Assembly: GCA_013823945.1 (NCBI GenBank)
Contig: PNMZ01000001.1
Span: 372,001-436,000, forward strand
DNA from: a bacterium
GTDB lineage: Bacteria > Armatimonadota > Fimbriimonadia > Fimbriimonadales > Fimbriimonadaceae
Direction of reading: 5' to 3'
DNA length: 64,000 nt
In this document: piece after piece, positions 17,364-25,593 of the stretch
How positions within the stretch are numbered: position 1 is the stretch's first letter
How the letters are laid out: each line of letters opens with the position of its first letter
Notes under the pieces: generated by a model
The model's input: only the letters and a program-made list of their open reading frames with translations
Database searches by the model: none
Told to the model about the DNA's origin: nothing
Position numbers and translations under genes: made by a program

Positions 17364-17428
17364 CATCCCTCCCCAGATGGGGAGAGCCTGCCCCTGGCTT
17401 AAACAGCGGGCAAGGGGTGGGGTGAAAG
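17364..17428. repeat. C/G-rich palindromic intergenic repeat, copy 2
   Basis: CATCCCTCCCC...GGGGAGAG, then a second imperfect palindrome (TGCCC...GGGCA) and GGGGTGGGGTGAAAG. It lies in the 294-base gap between the methyltransferase and ftsY, a gap that otherwise shows nothing I can assign. It resembles the element at 13588. Confidence 0.45.
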
Positions 17429-17500
17429 GCGAAACTAGCTAAACACCAGACTCGACTAACTCCTAGACCACACGCTTTACCCTGCCATACTCAAACCAAG

Positions 17501-18370
17501 ATGTTTAAAGGCTTCATGAACAACGTCGACCGACTCCTCGGGCGCGGCGTCATTGATGAAGACCTCTACGAAGAACTCGAGGAAGCTCTCCTCGCCGCCG
17601 ATACCAGCATCACCACCACCACAGAAATCCTCAACGAGCTCCGCCAAGCCGTCCGCGAAGAAAAAGTCAAAACTCCCGACGCCATTAAAGAACGGCTGAA
17701 AGAGTCAATTCGCGCCCGGTTTTCCCAGCCCGGCGAATCCCTCCTCTTCCGCAATTTCCCCCCCTGTGTGTATCTCTTCGTTGGGGTAAATGGAGTCGGC
17801 AAAACCACGTCCATCGGCAAACTCGCCACTCGCCTCACCAAGGAAGGCCGAAAAGTCATCCTCGCCACTGGCGATACATTCCGCGCCGCCGCCATTGAAC
17901 AACTCGAAATCTGGGCTGAGCGATCCGGAGCCGATATTGTCAAAGGTCAGCCCGGCTCAGACCCCGCCGCCGTCATATTTGATGCCATCCAAGCCGCCAA
18001 AGCCCGGGGAGCCGACTACGTCCTTGCCGATACCGCCGGTCGCCAGCACAACAAAGCGAACCTGATGAACGAACTCGCCAAAATCGCCCGAGTCGTCGAA
18101 AAAGGAATCGGACGTAAAGCTGATGAAACCCTCCTTGTTCTCGATGCCAATACTGGCCAAAACGCTATCCGCCAAGCCGAGGAATTTTCTGTCGCCACAG
18201 GCGTCACCGGCTTGGTTCTCACCAAACTCGATGGCACCGCCCGTGGCGGCGCCCTCATCGGCATTTACGACAAATTCGGAATTCCGATCAAGCTCATTGG
18301 TGTCGGCGAAAAAGCCGAAGACCTCCAGGATTTCAACCCAGAGGTCTTCGCCAACAACATGTTTAATTAG
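17501..18370 (+). CDS. ftsY: Signal recognition particle receptor FtsY
   Basis: A 289-residue SRP-receptor GTPase that docks ribosome-SRP complexes at the cytoplasmic membrane. It has an N domain of four helices (residues 1-80) and an NG GTPase with GVNGVGKTTSIGKLA, the insertion-box DTFRAAAIEQLE, DTAGRQHNKANLMNEL and TKLDGTARGG. The acidic A domain found in enterobacterial FtsY is absent, so this is the short form. CATACT at 17486-17491 lies nine bases before the ATG and no Shine-Dalgarno sequence is present. The stop codon overlaps the stop of the convergent DUF1232 gene. Confidence 0.96.
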   Translation: MFKGFMNNVDRLLGRGVIDEDLYEELEEALLAADTSITTTTEILNELRQAVREEKVKTPDAIKERLKESIRARFSQPGESLLFRNFPPCVYLFVGVNGVGKTTSIGKLATRLTKEGRKVILATGDTFRAAAIEQLEIWAERSGADIVKGQPGSDPAAVIFDAIQAAKARGADYVLADTAGRQHNKANLMNELAKIARVVEKGIGRKADETLLVLDANTGQNAIRQAEEFSVATGVTGLVLTKLDGTARGGALIGIYDKFGIPIKLIGVGEKAEDLQDFNPEVFANNMFN

Positions 18371-18642
18371 TAGCTGTTTGGAATCTGCGGCTCACGCGCC
18401 ACCACATCAACAACCTGCGGCTTCGCTCCTTGCGTGCGCATCGCTCGCTTATGCTTCATAAAGCCAAGCACCGCAAATGCCAAGAACATCGGCACGGCCA
18501 CCGCATCGTCAACCCAACCCAGCAAGATGATCACATCCGGGATCAAGTCGATCGGTGAAGCACCGTAAACCACTGCGGCCAGGATGTTCAATATCCCCGC
18601 CCACGGAATGGTTGACTTCGCTACTGCTGGAATTTTTTCCAT
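18367..18642 (-). CDS. DUF1232 (YkvA-like) small membrane protein
   Basis: A 91-residue protein with the DUF1232 core (AAVVYGASPIDLIPDVIILL then GWVDDAVAV). This conserved SPxDLIPD-x4-GxxDD motif flanks two hydrophobic segments at about residues 15-35 and 45-63. The family is widespread and of unknown biochemical role. Its 3' end overlaps that of ftsY by four bases in convergent orientation. Confidence 0.85.
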   Translation of the reverse strand: MEKIPAVAKSTIPWAGILNILAAVVYGASPIDLIPDVIILLGWVDDAVAVPMFLAFAVLGFMKHKRAMRTQGAKPQVVDVVAREPQIPNSY

Positions 18643-18704
18643 CGTTATCCGTTTGACGACAAATGATGACTAGGGGTTGAGAACCACTAGGACCCTCCCA
18701 CTGA

Positions 18705-18730
18705 GTCATCCCGGACTTAATCCGGGATCT
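18705..18730. repeat. Short intergenic palindrome (TCCCGGA...TCCGGGA)
   Basis: A perfect 7-base inverted repeat with a five-base spacer, followed by TCTATCC, in the 184-base gap upstream of the DUF1232 gene. It is of the same general kind as the element at 57928-57943 (palindrome ending GGGATC). Likely a dispersed repeat. Confidence 0.4.
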
Positions 18731-18826
18731 ATCCGCCATAACAACTTATCATGAATTGGAAGAGTGAGAGACTCATCCGTCTAGCGGTCAAGAAGATTCA
18801 GTTCTGACAAGGCTGTGGCGTAATAT

Positions 18827-20041
18827 TCACCCCACAACCAATTTCACGAACAACTTTTTCCCAACTCGCAAAATTTTCCCGTCCAAATCCGCTGCCCCGT
18901 AAGAGGCAGCCAAATCCGAAACCCTCTCACCATCCAGCGAAACCGCTCCCGCCTGAATGAGCTTTTTCGCCGACCCACGAGAATCTGCTCCGCCCACTAA
19001 TGTCACCAAGTAAGCCACTGGCAAACCTCCACCGAATCCACCCCCCGAAAATGCCTCCCGATCAATCACAAACTCCGGCGCATCCGTCACCTGCTTCTTC
19101 TGACTAAACGTCTCTACAAAGAACTGCTCCGCCGCATTTGCATCTTCAATCGAATGGTAAAGCGCAACAATTTCTTTCGCCAAACGCACCTTGGCATCGC
19201 GCGGATTTTTCCCCGGTTCAACCATCGCCCGCGCCTCGTCCATCGGCACATCCGTGCAAAGCTCAAACCAATTCAAAATCAACTCATCTGGTATCGACAT
19301 CGTTTTGCCAAACACATCATTCGGCGTATCCACCACGCTCACATAATTCCCCAAACTCTGGGACATCTTCTCTTTCCCATCTGTCCCTACCAAAAGCGGA
19401 GAGAGTATCACCACCTGGGGTTCTAGACCGTACTGCTCCATCAAAGTCCGCCCCACCAAATTGTTGAACATCTGGTCATTCCCTCCAAGTTCGACATCTG
19501 CCTTGAGCTCAACCGAGTCCATCCCCTGACACAGCGGATACAAAATTTCGTGCATTGCGATTGGCTGGTGTGCTTCCCACCGTTTGGTGAAATCATCCCG
19601 TTCCATGATCCGCGCTACCGTGTACCGCGAGCAAAGCCGAATCACATCTTCAAAGCTCATCTTCCCCAACCAATCCTTGTTGTAATAAATCTCCGTGAGT
19701 TCAGGATCAAGAATCTTGTAAATCTGACTGGAAACCGCATCCACGTTCGCCTGAACTTCCTCACGTGTCAACTGTTTTCGGGTCTTGCTCTTCCCGCTTG
19801 GGTCACCGATCATCGCCGTAAAGTCCCCGATGATCAAACACGCCGTATGCCCCAACTTCTGGAAATCGCGGAGCTTCCGCAAAACCACTCCCCATCCCAG
19901 CGTCACATGCGCCGCGGTTGGGTCAACCCCCAGCTTCACCCGGAGCTTCTTTCCGCTCGCCAATTTTGTGCGCAGATCATCTTCGCCATAAATATCCGTC
20001 GTACCCCGGCGCAATATTGCAATCTGCTCGTCAATCGTCAT
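18827..20041 (-). CDS. tyrS: Tyrosyl-tRNA synthetase
   Basis: A 404-residue class I aminoacyl-tRNA synthetase. The HIGH-type motif reads HVTLGWG and the KMSKS loop reads KMSQS. The catalytic domain shows GVDPTAAHVTLG, YNKDWLGKMSF and ELGGNDQMFN. The C-terminal S4 RNA-binding domain (about residues 340-404) contains AVSLDGERVSDLAASYG. It charges tRNA-Tyr. The length fits the bacterial TyrZ-like subgroup, in which a histidine and serine variant of the signatures is usual. Confidence 0.96.
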   Translation of the reverse strand: MTIDEQIAILRRGTTDIYGEDDLRTKLASGKKLRVKLGVDPTAAHVTLGWGVVLRKLRDFQKLGHTACLIIGDFTAMIGDPSGKSKTRKQLTREEVQANVDAVSSQIYKILDPELTEIYYNKDWLGKMSFEDVIRLCSRYTVARIMERDDFTKRWEAHQPIAMHEILYPLCQGMDSVELKADVELGGNDQMFNNLVGRTLMEQYGLEPQVVILSPLLVGTDGKEKMSQSLGNYVSVVDTPNDVFGKTMSIPDELILNWFELCTDVPMDEARAMVEPGKNPRDAKVRLAKEIVALYHSIEDANAAEQFFVETFSQKKQVTDAPEFVIDREAFSGGGFGGGLPVAYLVTLVGGADSRGSAKKLIQAGAVSLDGERVSDLAASYGAADLDGKILRVGKKLFVKLVVG

Positions 20042-20084
20042 CTGAAAGCCAAGTCTACCGCCCCAAAATGAACCTGCGTCAGAC

Positions 20085-21527
20085 TCACATAAACTGGAAT
20101 TCGGGGGTCGCTGATATCAGTTTGCCAACCGCTCCACAGGTCGCATTGGCGTTCCGTTGTGTGACTCGCCCTCCGCTCGCCTTCTTGGCGGCAGCGTTCA
20201 ACTGCGCCACTTTCTCCGCTGGAAGTTGACAGTCCACCGCCTTCAGTAAGTTCTGAACCAAGCTTTCTGGTTGTCCGTCTGCACCAAAAGTCGTGAAATT
20301 CGGCAAAGCCCGTGCATAACGGGTGAATAATTCTTCGCCGAAGTCCATCCGCGCAACCATGGTCGAAGTGGAAATCCATTCAATTCCATAACCCCAGCCC
20401 GCAACGTCCGGCGGGAACATTAAATCCATCCCCATGATCGAAGTCGCCCGGCGAATCTCGAATCCAGCAACTACAATCCCTCGTCGCTTCCGCTCAGTTT
20501 CTTCCCCATTCCCAGAAACATCGCCCGCTGCCTCAAAAGCTCTGGTCATTGCTGCGCCCATTCCGATCTCGCGCGCCATCGGAATCGTGAAGTCAAACGG
20601 ATTCTTGAGGATTGTTCGCCGCACTTTCTCAGATTTGAATTCATCCGAGAGCATGATCGCTTTCACCAATTCCTTGACATTCAAATTGCTCTTGCGGAAA
20701 ATTTGCGCGAATTTTTCAATCGTCGCCTTGCTCGGGTTCGGTTCAACAAACCACTTCAACAACTTCTCCGTCAAGTACTGCGCCGTTCGCGGGTTAGAAA
20801 CCAACATACCGACGACGTCTTCGCCCGACCATTCCCCACTGTTGCCAAAAATGACCTTTGTGCCGTCATCATGCTTTGGCGCATCCAAATAGAACTCCGT
20901 CTGCGGTCCAGGAACTTGCTGGCGTGTTGGCACCAACCGATTTCCACGTCGCTGGGCATAAGTCCACCCGGTGAACGAACGTGCTGCTTCCTGAATGTCT
21001 TTCTCGGTGTAGTTCCCAACCCCCAACGTAAACAACTCCATAATCTCGCGCGCAAAGTTCTCATTAGCTTTCCCCTTAACATTCTCAATATTGTCCAGCC
21101 AATAAAGCATCGCCGGATCTTTGCTGACTGCCATCAAGAGCTCACCAAAATAACCCAAGCCCTGATCGCGCAATAAATGCAGATGTCGTAGCATCGTCGG
21201 ACCATTGCTCACTTTTTGCGCACTGGTCGCAAAGTGATCATGCCAAAACATCGCCATCTTATAAACAAGCGGTCGGTTGGTCACGAGCTGCTCGGCGTAC
21301 CAAACCGCCTGAGCTCGTTGCGGCGCCCCAACAACGTTTCCATCATTGTTCTGCAAAAATTCAATCCCAAAGGTAACTGGCTCTTCGTGTTCTGCGCTCT
21401 TCAAAAGTCGATCAACTGCTTTTTCATATCCACCTCGCCCATAAAACTCAACTTCCGCTTCACTCGCTCCCAGTCCGAAACGGCGAAGCAAATGCTTCAC
21501 CAACTCCACTTCTTCCCGTGATTGCAT
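20085..21527 (-). CDS. DUF1800 protein, copy B
   Basis: A 480-residue DUF1800 protein. Signature blocks are LLRRFGLGASEAEVEFYGRG near the N-terminus, MFWHDHFATSAQKVSNGP, KDPAMLYWLDNIENVKGKAN and NFAREIMELFTLGVGNYTE, then PPDVAGWGYG. The function is not established; the family is abundant in Planctomycetes and Armatimonadota and is usually paired with a DUF1501 protein. No signal peptide is obvious. The ATG at 21527 has AGGAGG a few bases upstream. The next gene upstream is a paralogue of near-equal length with the same C-terminal residues (TPEFQFM), indicating tandem duplication. Confidence 0.85.
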   Translation of the reverse strand: MQSREEVELVKHLLRRFGLGASEAEVEFYGRGGYEKAVDRLLKSAEHEEPVTFGIEFLQNNDGNVVGAPQRAQAVWYAEQLVTNRPLVYKMAMFWHDHFATSAQKVSNGPTMLRHLHLLRDQGLGYFGELLMAVSKDPAMLYWLDNIENVKGKANENFAREIMELFTLGVGNYTEKDIQEAARSFTGWTYAQRRGNRLVPTRQQVPGPQTEFYLDAPKHDDGTKVIFGNSGEWSGEDVVGMLVSNPRTAQYLTEKLLKWFVEPNPSKATIEKFAQIFRKSNLNVKELVKAIMLSDEFKSEKVRRTILKNPFDFTIPMAREIGMGAAMTRAFEAAGDVSGNGEETERKRRGIVVAGFEIRRATSIMGMDLMFPPDVAGWGYGIEWISTSTMVARMDFGEELFTRYARALPNFTTFGADGQPESLVQNLLKAVDCQLPAEKVAQLNAAAKKASGGRVTQRNANATCGAVGKLISATPEFQFM

Positions 21528-21574
21528 CTAAATCATCTCCTCCTTCTGAATTGACGGCAAACTTTCAGAATTGT

Positions 21575-23011
21575 TTACATAAACTGAAACTCTGGCGTGC
21601 TAAAAAGCAACTTAGCCACCTCAATGGCAACCTGAGAGCCGTTTGTTCTGGAAACTCGCCCTCCGTTCAAGATGCGATCGGCACCCGCCACCAAAGTGTC
21701 AACCTTTTCTTGCGGCAAACGGGCATCAAACACGCTCAACATCTTGGAAACCACCTCCTGACTCGTCGTTCCAAAAGGAGCAACAACCGGAACCGTCACG
21801 AGCGATGTTCCTCTCCCACCAAAGACTTTGTCACTCCATTTGATCCGCTCCACCATCGTCGCCGTACTCACCCACTGCAGTTGGCTCGGCCATCCTGCAA
21901 CATCAGGAGGAAGGAGCAGAGCCATCCCCATCGCTTCGGTCGATTTATGCGTTTCTCGAGCAACCAACAACCGCGCCCGAGTCGTAATCCCCGAAGTATG
22001 GGTGTAATCCTTAATCGCCGGAGCCAGAGACGCCCCAACTCCCAACTGGCGCAAAGTTGGTATGCAAAAATCAATCGGATTCTTAACAATAGTTCTTTCC
22101 GCCTTGGACGAATAAAACTCCTCATCCATCATAATTCCGCGCAACGCTACCTTAATGTCCAATCCACTCTTCAAAAAAGTTGCCGCATGATTCTCAATCA
22201 GCGACCTCTCCGGTTTAGCATATGCAAAAAACTCCCAGAGTTTCTCTACCAAATAATACGCAGTCCTTGGCATTCCGCAAAGCTCCTTGATAATCCCATC
22301 CCCATTCCAATTCGCCTTCTTCCCAAAGAACGACTTCTCCTCATTGTCATGATTTCGCTCATCAAAGACGAAAACCGAATTCAGACGAGGAACCTGACCC
22401 CGATTCGGCAGAACTCGACTATTTGCATTGAACTGAAAACCAAAACTCCAACCCGTAAAGGCTCGCGCCGCCTCCTGAATATCCTCCTCCGTATAGTGGT
22501 CAACCCCCAAAGTAAACAGCTCCATAACTTCCCGAGCAAAGTTCTCGTTCGCTCGACCCTTCACATTCTCAATATTGTCTAACCAATACAGCATCGCCGG
22601 ATCTTTACTGATCGAAAGAAGCAAATTTTCGAATTTCCCCAATGCCCCCTCCCACAAAGTGTTCCAGTGCTTATACATCGCTGGACCGTTACTCACTTTC
22701 TCACTACTGGTCGCAAAATGATCGTGCCAAAAAACCGTCATCTTCGCCTGAAGTGGACGATTCGTAGTTAAGAGCCACGAATAAATCGTCGTCTGGGTCT
22801 GAATTGGATTCGGTGGCATCCGACCATCTTGGTCCTTCAAAAACTCCTCTGTATAGATGACCGGCTCATCAATCGATTCACACGCCAATAGCCGATCAAC
22901 CGCGCTTCGCCACCCCCCAGCGCCGTAGTACTCGATTTCCGCCTCGCTCGCCCCTAATCCAAATCTCCTCAATAAATGAGCCGTGCGATCCCGATCACTG
23001 ATTAATGCCAT
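21575..23011 (-). CDS. DUF1800 protein, copy A
   Basis: A 478-residue DUF1800 protein if translation starts at the ATG at 23011 (MALISDRDRT). An upstream TTG at 23041 is possible but less likely. Blocks shared with the neighbouring copy are HLLRRFGLGASEAEIEYYGA, VFWHDHFATSSEKVSNGP, KDPAMLYWLDNIENVKGRAN, EVMELFTLGVDHYTEEDIQE and the C-terminal TPEFQFM. The order suggests cotranscription with copy B, 47 bases downstream. No DUF1501 gene accompanies the pair here. Confidence 0.85.
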   Translation of the reverse strand: MALISDRDRTAHLLRRFGLGASEAEIEYYGAGGWRSAVDRLLACESIDEPVIYTEEFLKDQDGRMPPNPIQTQTTIYSWLLTTNRPLQAKMTVFWHDHFATSSEKVSNGPAMYKHWNTLWEGALGKFENLLLSISKDPAMLYWLDNIENVKGRANENFAREVMELFTLGVDHYTEEDIQEAARAFTGWSFGFQFNANSRVLPNRGQVPRLNSVFVFDERNHDNEEKSFFGKKANWNGDGIIKELCGMPRTAYYLVEKLWEFFAYAKPERSLIENHAATFLKSGLDIKVALRGIMMDEEFYSSKAERTIVKNPIDFCIPTLRQLGVGASLAPAIKDYTHTSGITTRARLLVARETHKSTEAMGMALLLPPDVAGWPSQLQWVSTATMVERIKWSDKVFGGRGTSLVTVPVVAPFGTTSQEVVSKMLSVFDARLPQEKVDTLVAGADRILNGGRVSRTNGSQVAIEVAKLLFSTPEFQFM

Positions 23012-23051
23012 GCCACGCAAGAACGCAATCTCAAACCGCAATGTTCAACCG

Positions 23052-23093
23052 AAAAAACAAAAGCTGGTCAATTTCACAAGGAAATTGACCAGC
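23052..23093 (-). terminator. Strong rho-independent terminator
   Basis: Perfect 13-bp stem (23063-23075 with 23081-23093, five-base loop). On the minus strand it leads into TTTTGTTTTTT, ending transcription of the 64-residue gene before the DUF1800 pair. Confidence 0.92.
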
Positions 23094-23122
23094 ACAATGA
23101 AATTCTTCAGCCAATCAGTCGC

Positions 23123-23317
23123 TTAGACTTCAGGCACGTCCATCGACTTGAAAGTCGCTTCATTCACAAACTTGAACAAAGTGCTTCCGTTGTAAGTTGC
23201 CTTCAGGGCGTAGCGCACCTGCTCGCCGTTCTTTGTCTTGCGAATCATTTTGGTCTTGCGGATGTCCCCTTCCGGAACGTCAACGTGAGATCGGGTTTTC
23301 AGATCGTAGAATTGCAT
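23123..23317 (-). CDS. Small conserved-looking basic protein, function unknown
   Basis: A 64-residue protein starting MQFYDLKTRSHVDVPEGDI, with AAGGAAG upstream of the ATG at 23317. It is rich in Lys/Arg (IRKTKMIRKTKNGEQVRY) and beta-prone segments (ALKATYNGSTLFKFV), with no cysteine or membrane segment. Size, charge and its own strong terminator suggest a well-expressed small protein, perhaps nucleic-acid binding, but I do not recognise the family. Confidence 0.65.
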   Translation of the reverse strand: MQFYDLKTRSHVDVPEGDIRKTKMIRKTKNGEQVRYALKATYNGSTLFKFVNEATFKSMDVPEV

Positions 23318-23418
23318 TTCTTCCTTCCAAACCAACTTTTGAACTTGGGTTGTTTCTCTTCGGACGAAAAACTGAATCAAAGCGATTCGGCATTTTTCAG
23401 CCCAAAGTGAGCGTAGTT

Positions 23419-23438
23419 TGAACTAAGGTGAACCTAAC
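23419..23438. promoter_or_regulatory. Tandem 10-bp direct repeat in a divergent promoter region
   Basis: TGAACTAAGG is followed immediately by TGAACCTAAC, midway between the 64-residue gene and the Fur-family gene. GAATC...GATTC also occurs about 35 bases away. Adjacent half-sites one helical turn apart are a plausible regulator site, but no consensus match was established. Confidence 0.3.
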
Positions 23439-23526
23439 GTGCAAGACGTAAACCAAAAAAAAGTCCGGAATCAACAAAATTCCCCAAAAAACGTTCAAAA
23501 TTAGCCCAATTCCACCCCAAATTCCC

Positions 23527-23961
23527 ATGAATCACGACTTCATCGACCGAATAAAAGCCTCTGGTCTCCGCCTCACTCAACCCAGAATCGACATCATTAA
23601 TGCCCTCAAGCTTATTGACCGACCCATCGGCGTCTACCAACTGCACGAAAAAATGACGACCGCCGGGTCAAAAGTCAATGTCGTCAGCATCTATCGCACC
23701 CTCGCTGCATTCCAAGAACTCGGCATAGTTCACTACATCCCCAGCCAACAAGGGTTCATGTTGTGCACTGCAACTTGCAAAGACGACCAACAAACCGAAC
23801 ACCTCGTCTGCGATGAATGTGGGAGCGTCACCGAACTGCCCATGCCCATGTGCGCCACCAATGACCTTCAAGAGCAAGCCGACGCCCGAGGATTCCAAAC
23901 ACGCCGGATCCGAGTTGAAGTCGCCGGCACCTGCCAAGATTGCACTACCGCAAAAAATTAA
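23527..23961 (+). CDS. Fur-family metal-responsive regulator
   Basis: A 144-residue Fur/Zur/PerR-family repressor. The winged-helix domain (residues 1-80) contains GLRLTQPRIDIINAL and KVNVVSIYRTLAAFQELGIV. The dimerisation domain has the structural zinc cysteines CDECG (about residue 98) and CQDC (about residue 138). The HHHxHxxCxxC block of true Fur is reduced to TEHLVCDECGS, as in many Zur-like members, so the sensed metal is unclear. It would bind DNA as a metal-loaded dimer. It is divergent from a small-protein gene with a repeated sequence between them. It is convergent with htrA. Confidence 0.88.
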   Translation: MNHDFIDRIKASGLRLTQPRIDIINALKLIDRPIGVYQLHEKMTTAGSKVNVVSIYRTLAAFQELGIVHYIPSQQGFMLCTATCKDDQQTEHLVCDECGSVTELPMPMCATNDLQEQADARGFQTRRIRVEVAGTCQDCTTAKN

Positions 23962-24008
23962 GGGCCGGGGAATAACCCCAACCCATTGACCGCAAGCACA
24001 AAATCGAA

Positions 24009-25526
24009 CTATCGAATCCGTCGGGTCTGTGTCAGGCGCGACATCTTTCCATCTTCGAATCGCTCCAAAACCACGGTGACCCGGTCGCCCCAGTTCACAT
24101 CCTCAAGGATCGTTCGCAAATCGCCGACTTTGGTGACCGCTTCGCCGTTCAACTCAACCAGCAAGTCGCCTTGCTTCGCCCCGACTTGGGCACCGAAGCT
24201 ATTCTCATCAATCGACATCACGACAACACCTTTGGATTCAGCCGGCAATTTGAATTGACTCCGGAGGGTCGCATCCACTTCGCGAACTCCTAGACCGAGC
24301 CGAACCGGCCCATCCGGCATCTGTGGTGCCTGTCCCTGGTCACCAAACAATCGGTCAAACGGAAACTCTTGCATGTTGCCCTGTCCTGGCTGACCCATCA
24401 TGCCAAGTTGCTGAGGCTGCTCTGGCTCCGCCAACTTCAAAGATGTCTGCTTTCGGACACCATCTCGAATGTAGCCAACTTGGACAGACTGCCCCGGCGA
24501 TGCTTCGTAAAGCTTGATTCGCAAAGCGAGCTCGGTAGGAACTTCTTTGCCGTCCAAACTCACAATGACGTCTTTTGCGACCAATCCCGCTTCAGCAGCA
24601 GGGGTCCCCGCAACAACATCGTCGATCATTGCTCCGCCTGGAGCCTTAAACTCAGTTTTTTCAATCGGCTTCAATTCACGGATGAATGCACCCAATACAC
24701 CACGATCAAACTTTCCTGTTTCGATCAATTCATCCGCAACGGCGCGAACTACATTGCTCGGAATGGAGAACCCGATCCCCGCACTTGCCGCCGTCGTCGA
24801 AACAATCGTGGAATTCACCCCGATCACCTCGCCATGGATGTTGAGAAGCGGTCCGCCACTATTGCCTGGATTGATCGAAGCATCGGTCTGGATCAAACCG
24901 GAGTAACCTCGCGCCGTCATAGAGTTCGGATCATTCACTGTACTCCCCCGACCAAGCGCGCTGACATGGCCGACTGTAACCGTATCATCTAACCCGAATG
25001 GCGAACCAACTGCGATTGTGAATTGTCCGACCCGCACCAAATTACTATTGGCGAGCGGAAGTGCCGTCAAACCATCGGCGTCGATCTTTACAACCGCTAA
25101 GTCAATCTGAGCATCTCCGCTCTTAGTCACTTTCCCGGGCACAGTCCGTCCATCGGGCAATGCAACCTGAACTGTGTCCGAGTTCCCGACAACATGGTCG
25201 TTGGTTACGATCCAACCGTCGGTCCGATAGACAAACCCTGAGCCACTTGCCCCCTGACCGCTTTGGATACTTACTACCCCAAGTGATGCCTGCTCGGAAA
25301 TTCCCGCAAAAGTAGAATCAAGCTCTTCCAACATCGCCATCCCTGCTTTGGTGGCTTTTGCTTCCGGAGCATAATTGACTGGCTTGGAAACCGGAGCCTT
25401 GTTCCCTAAACCAAGCATCAAGCTCTTGCCCGCATTTGCCGGCGAATTATTGAGTGCCAATGCAAATCCGCCAACCGCAACCACGGCGGCCAATGCAATC
25501 ATCAAGATCGGTTTTTTTGTAATCAT
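24009..25526 (-). CDS. htrA: HtrA/DegP-type envelope serine protease with two PDZ domains
   Basis: A 505-residue trypsin-like protease. An uncleaved anchor or signal segment (residues 8-26) is followed by the protease domain with H111 (VTNDHVVG), D142 (QIDLAVVKI) and S223 (NPGNSGGPL). Two PDZ domains lie at about residues 300-365 and 415-490, the second with GAQVGAKQGDLLVELNGEAV. It should degrade or refold misfolded envelope proteins. It is the last gene of a run containing an ECF sigma factor, a zinc anti-sigma factor and an RseB-like sensor, the same content and order as rpoE-rseA-rseB plus degP logic in proteobacteria. AGGAAAC precedes the start. Confidence 0.93.
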   Translation of the reverse strand: MITKKPILMIALAAVVAVGGFALALNNSPANAGKSLMLGLGNKAPVSKPVNYAPEAKATKAGMAMLEELDSTFAGISEQASLGVVSIQSGQGASGSGFVYRTDGWIVTNDHVVGNSDTVQVALPDGRTVPGKVTKSGDAQIDLAVVKIDADGLTALPLANSNLVRVGQFTIAVGSPFGLDDTVTVGHVSALGRGSTVNDPNSMTARGYSGLIQTDASINPGNSGGPLLNIHGEVIGVNSTIVSTTAASAGIGFSIPSNVVRAVADELIETGKFDRGVLGAFIRELKPIEKTEFKAPGGAMIDDVVAGTPAAEAGLVAKDVIVSLDGKEVPTELALRIKLYEASPGQSVQVGYIRDGVRKQTSLKLAEPEQPQQLGMMGQPGQGNMQEFPFDRLFGDQGQAPQMPDGPVRLGLGVREVDATLRSQFKLPAESKGVVVMSIDENSFGAQVGAKQGDLLVELNGEAVTKVGDLRTILEDVNWGDRVTVVLERFEDGKMSRLTQTRRIR

Positions 25527-25593
25527 CTTCTGTTTCCTCGAATGAGTCGGTATCTCTAACTAACTTCCATTCACTCCGACCCGTTCCCAGGGC

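Noticed and set aside
21518-22582. A 354-residue plus-strand open frame.
   Set aside because: It is antisense to the first DUF1800 gene and rich in Arg, Asn and His without any domain.
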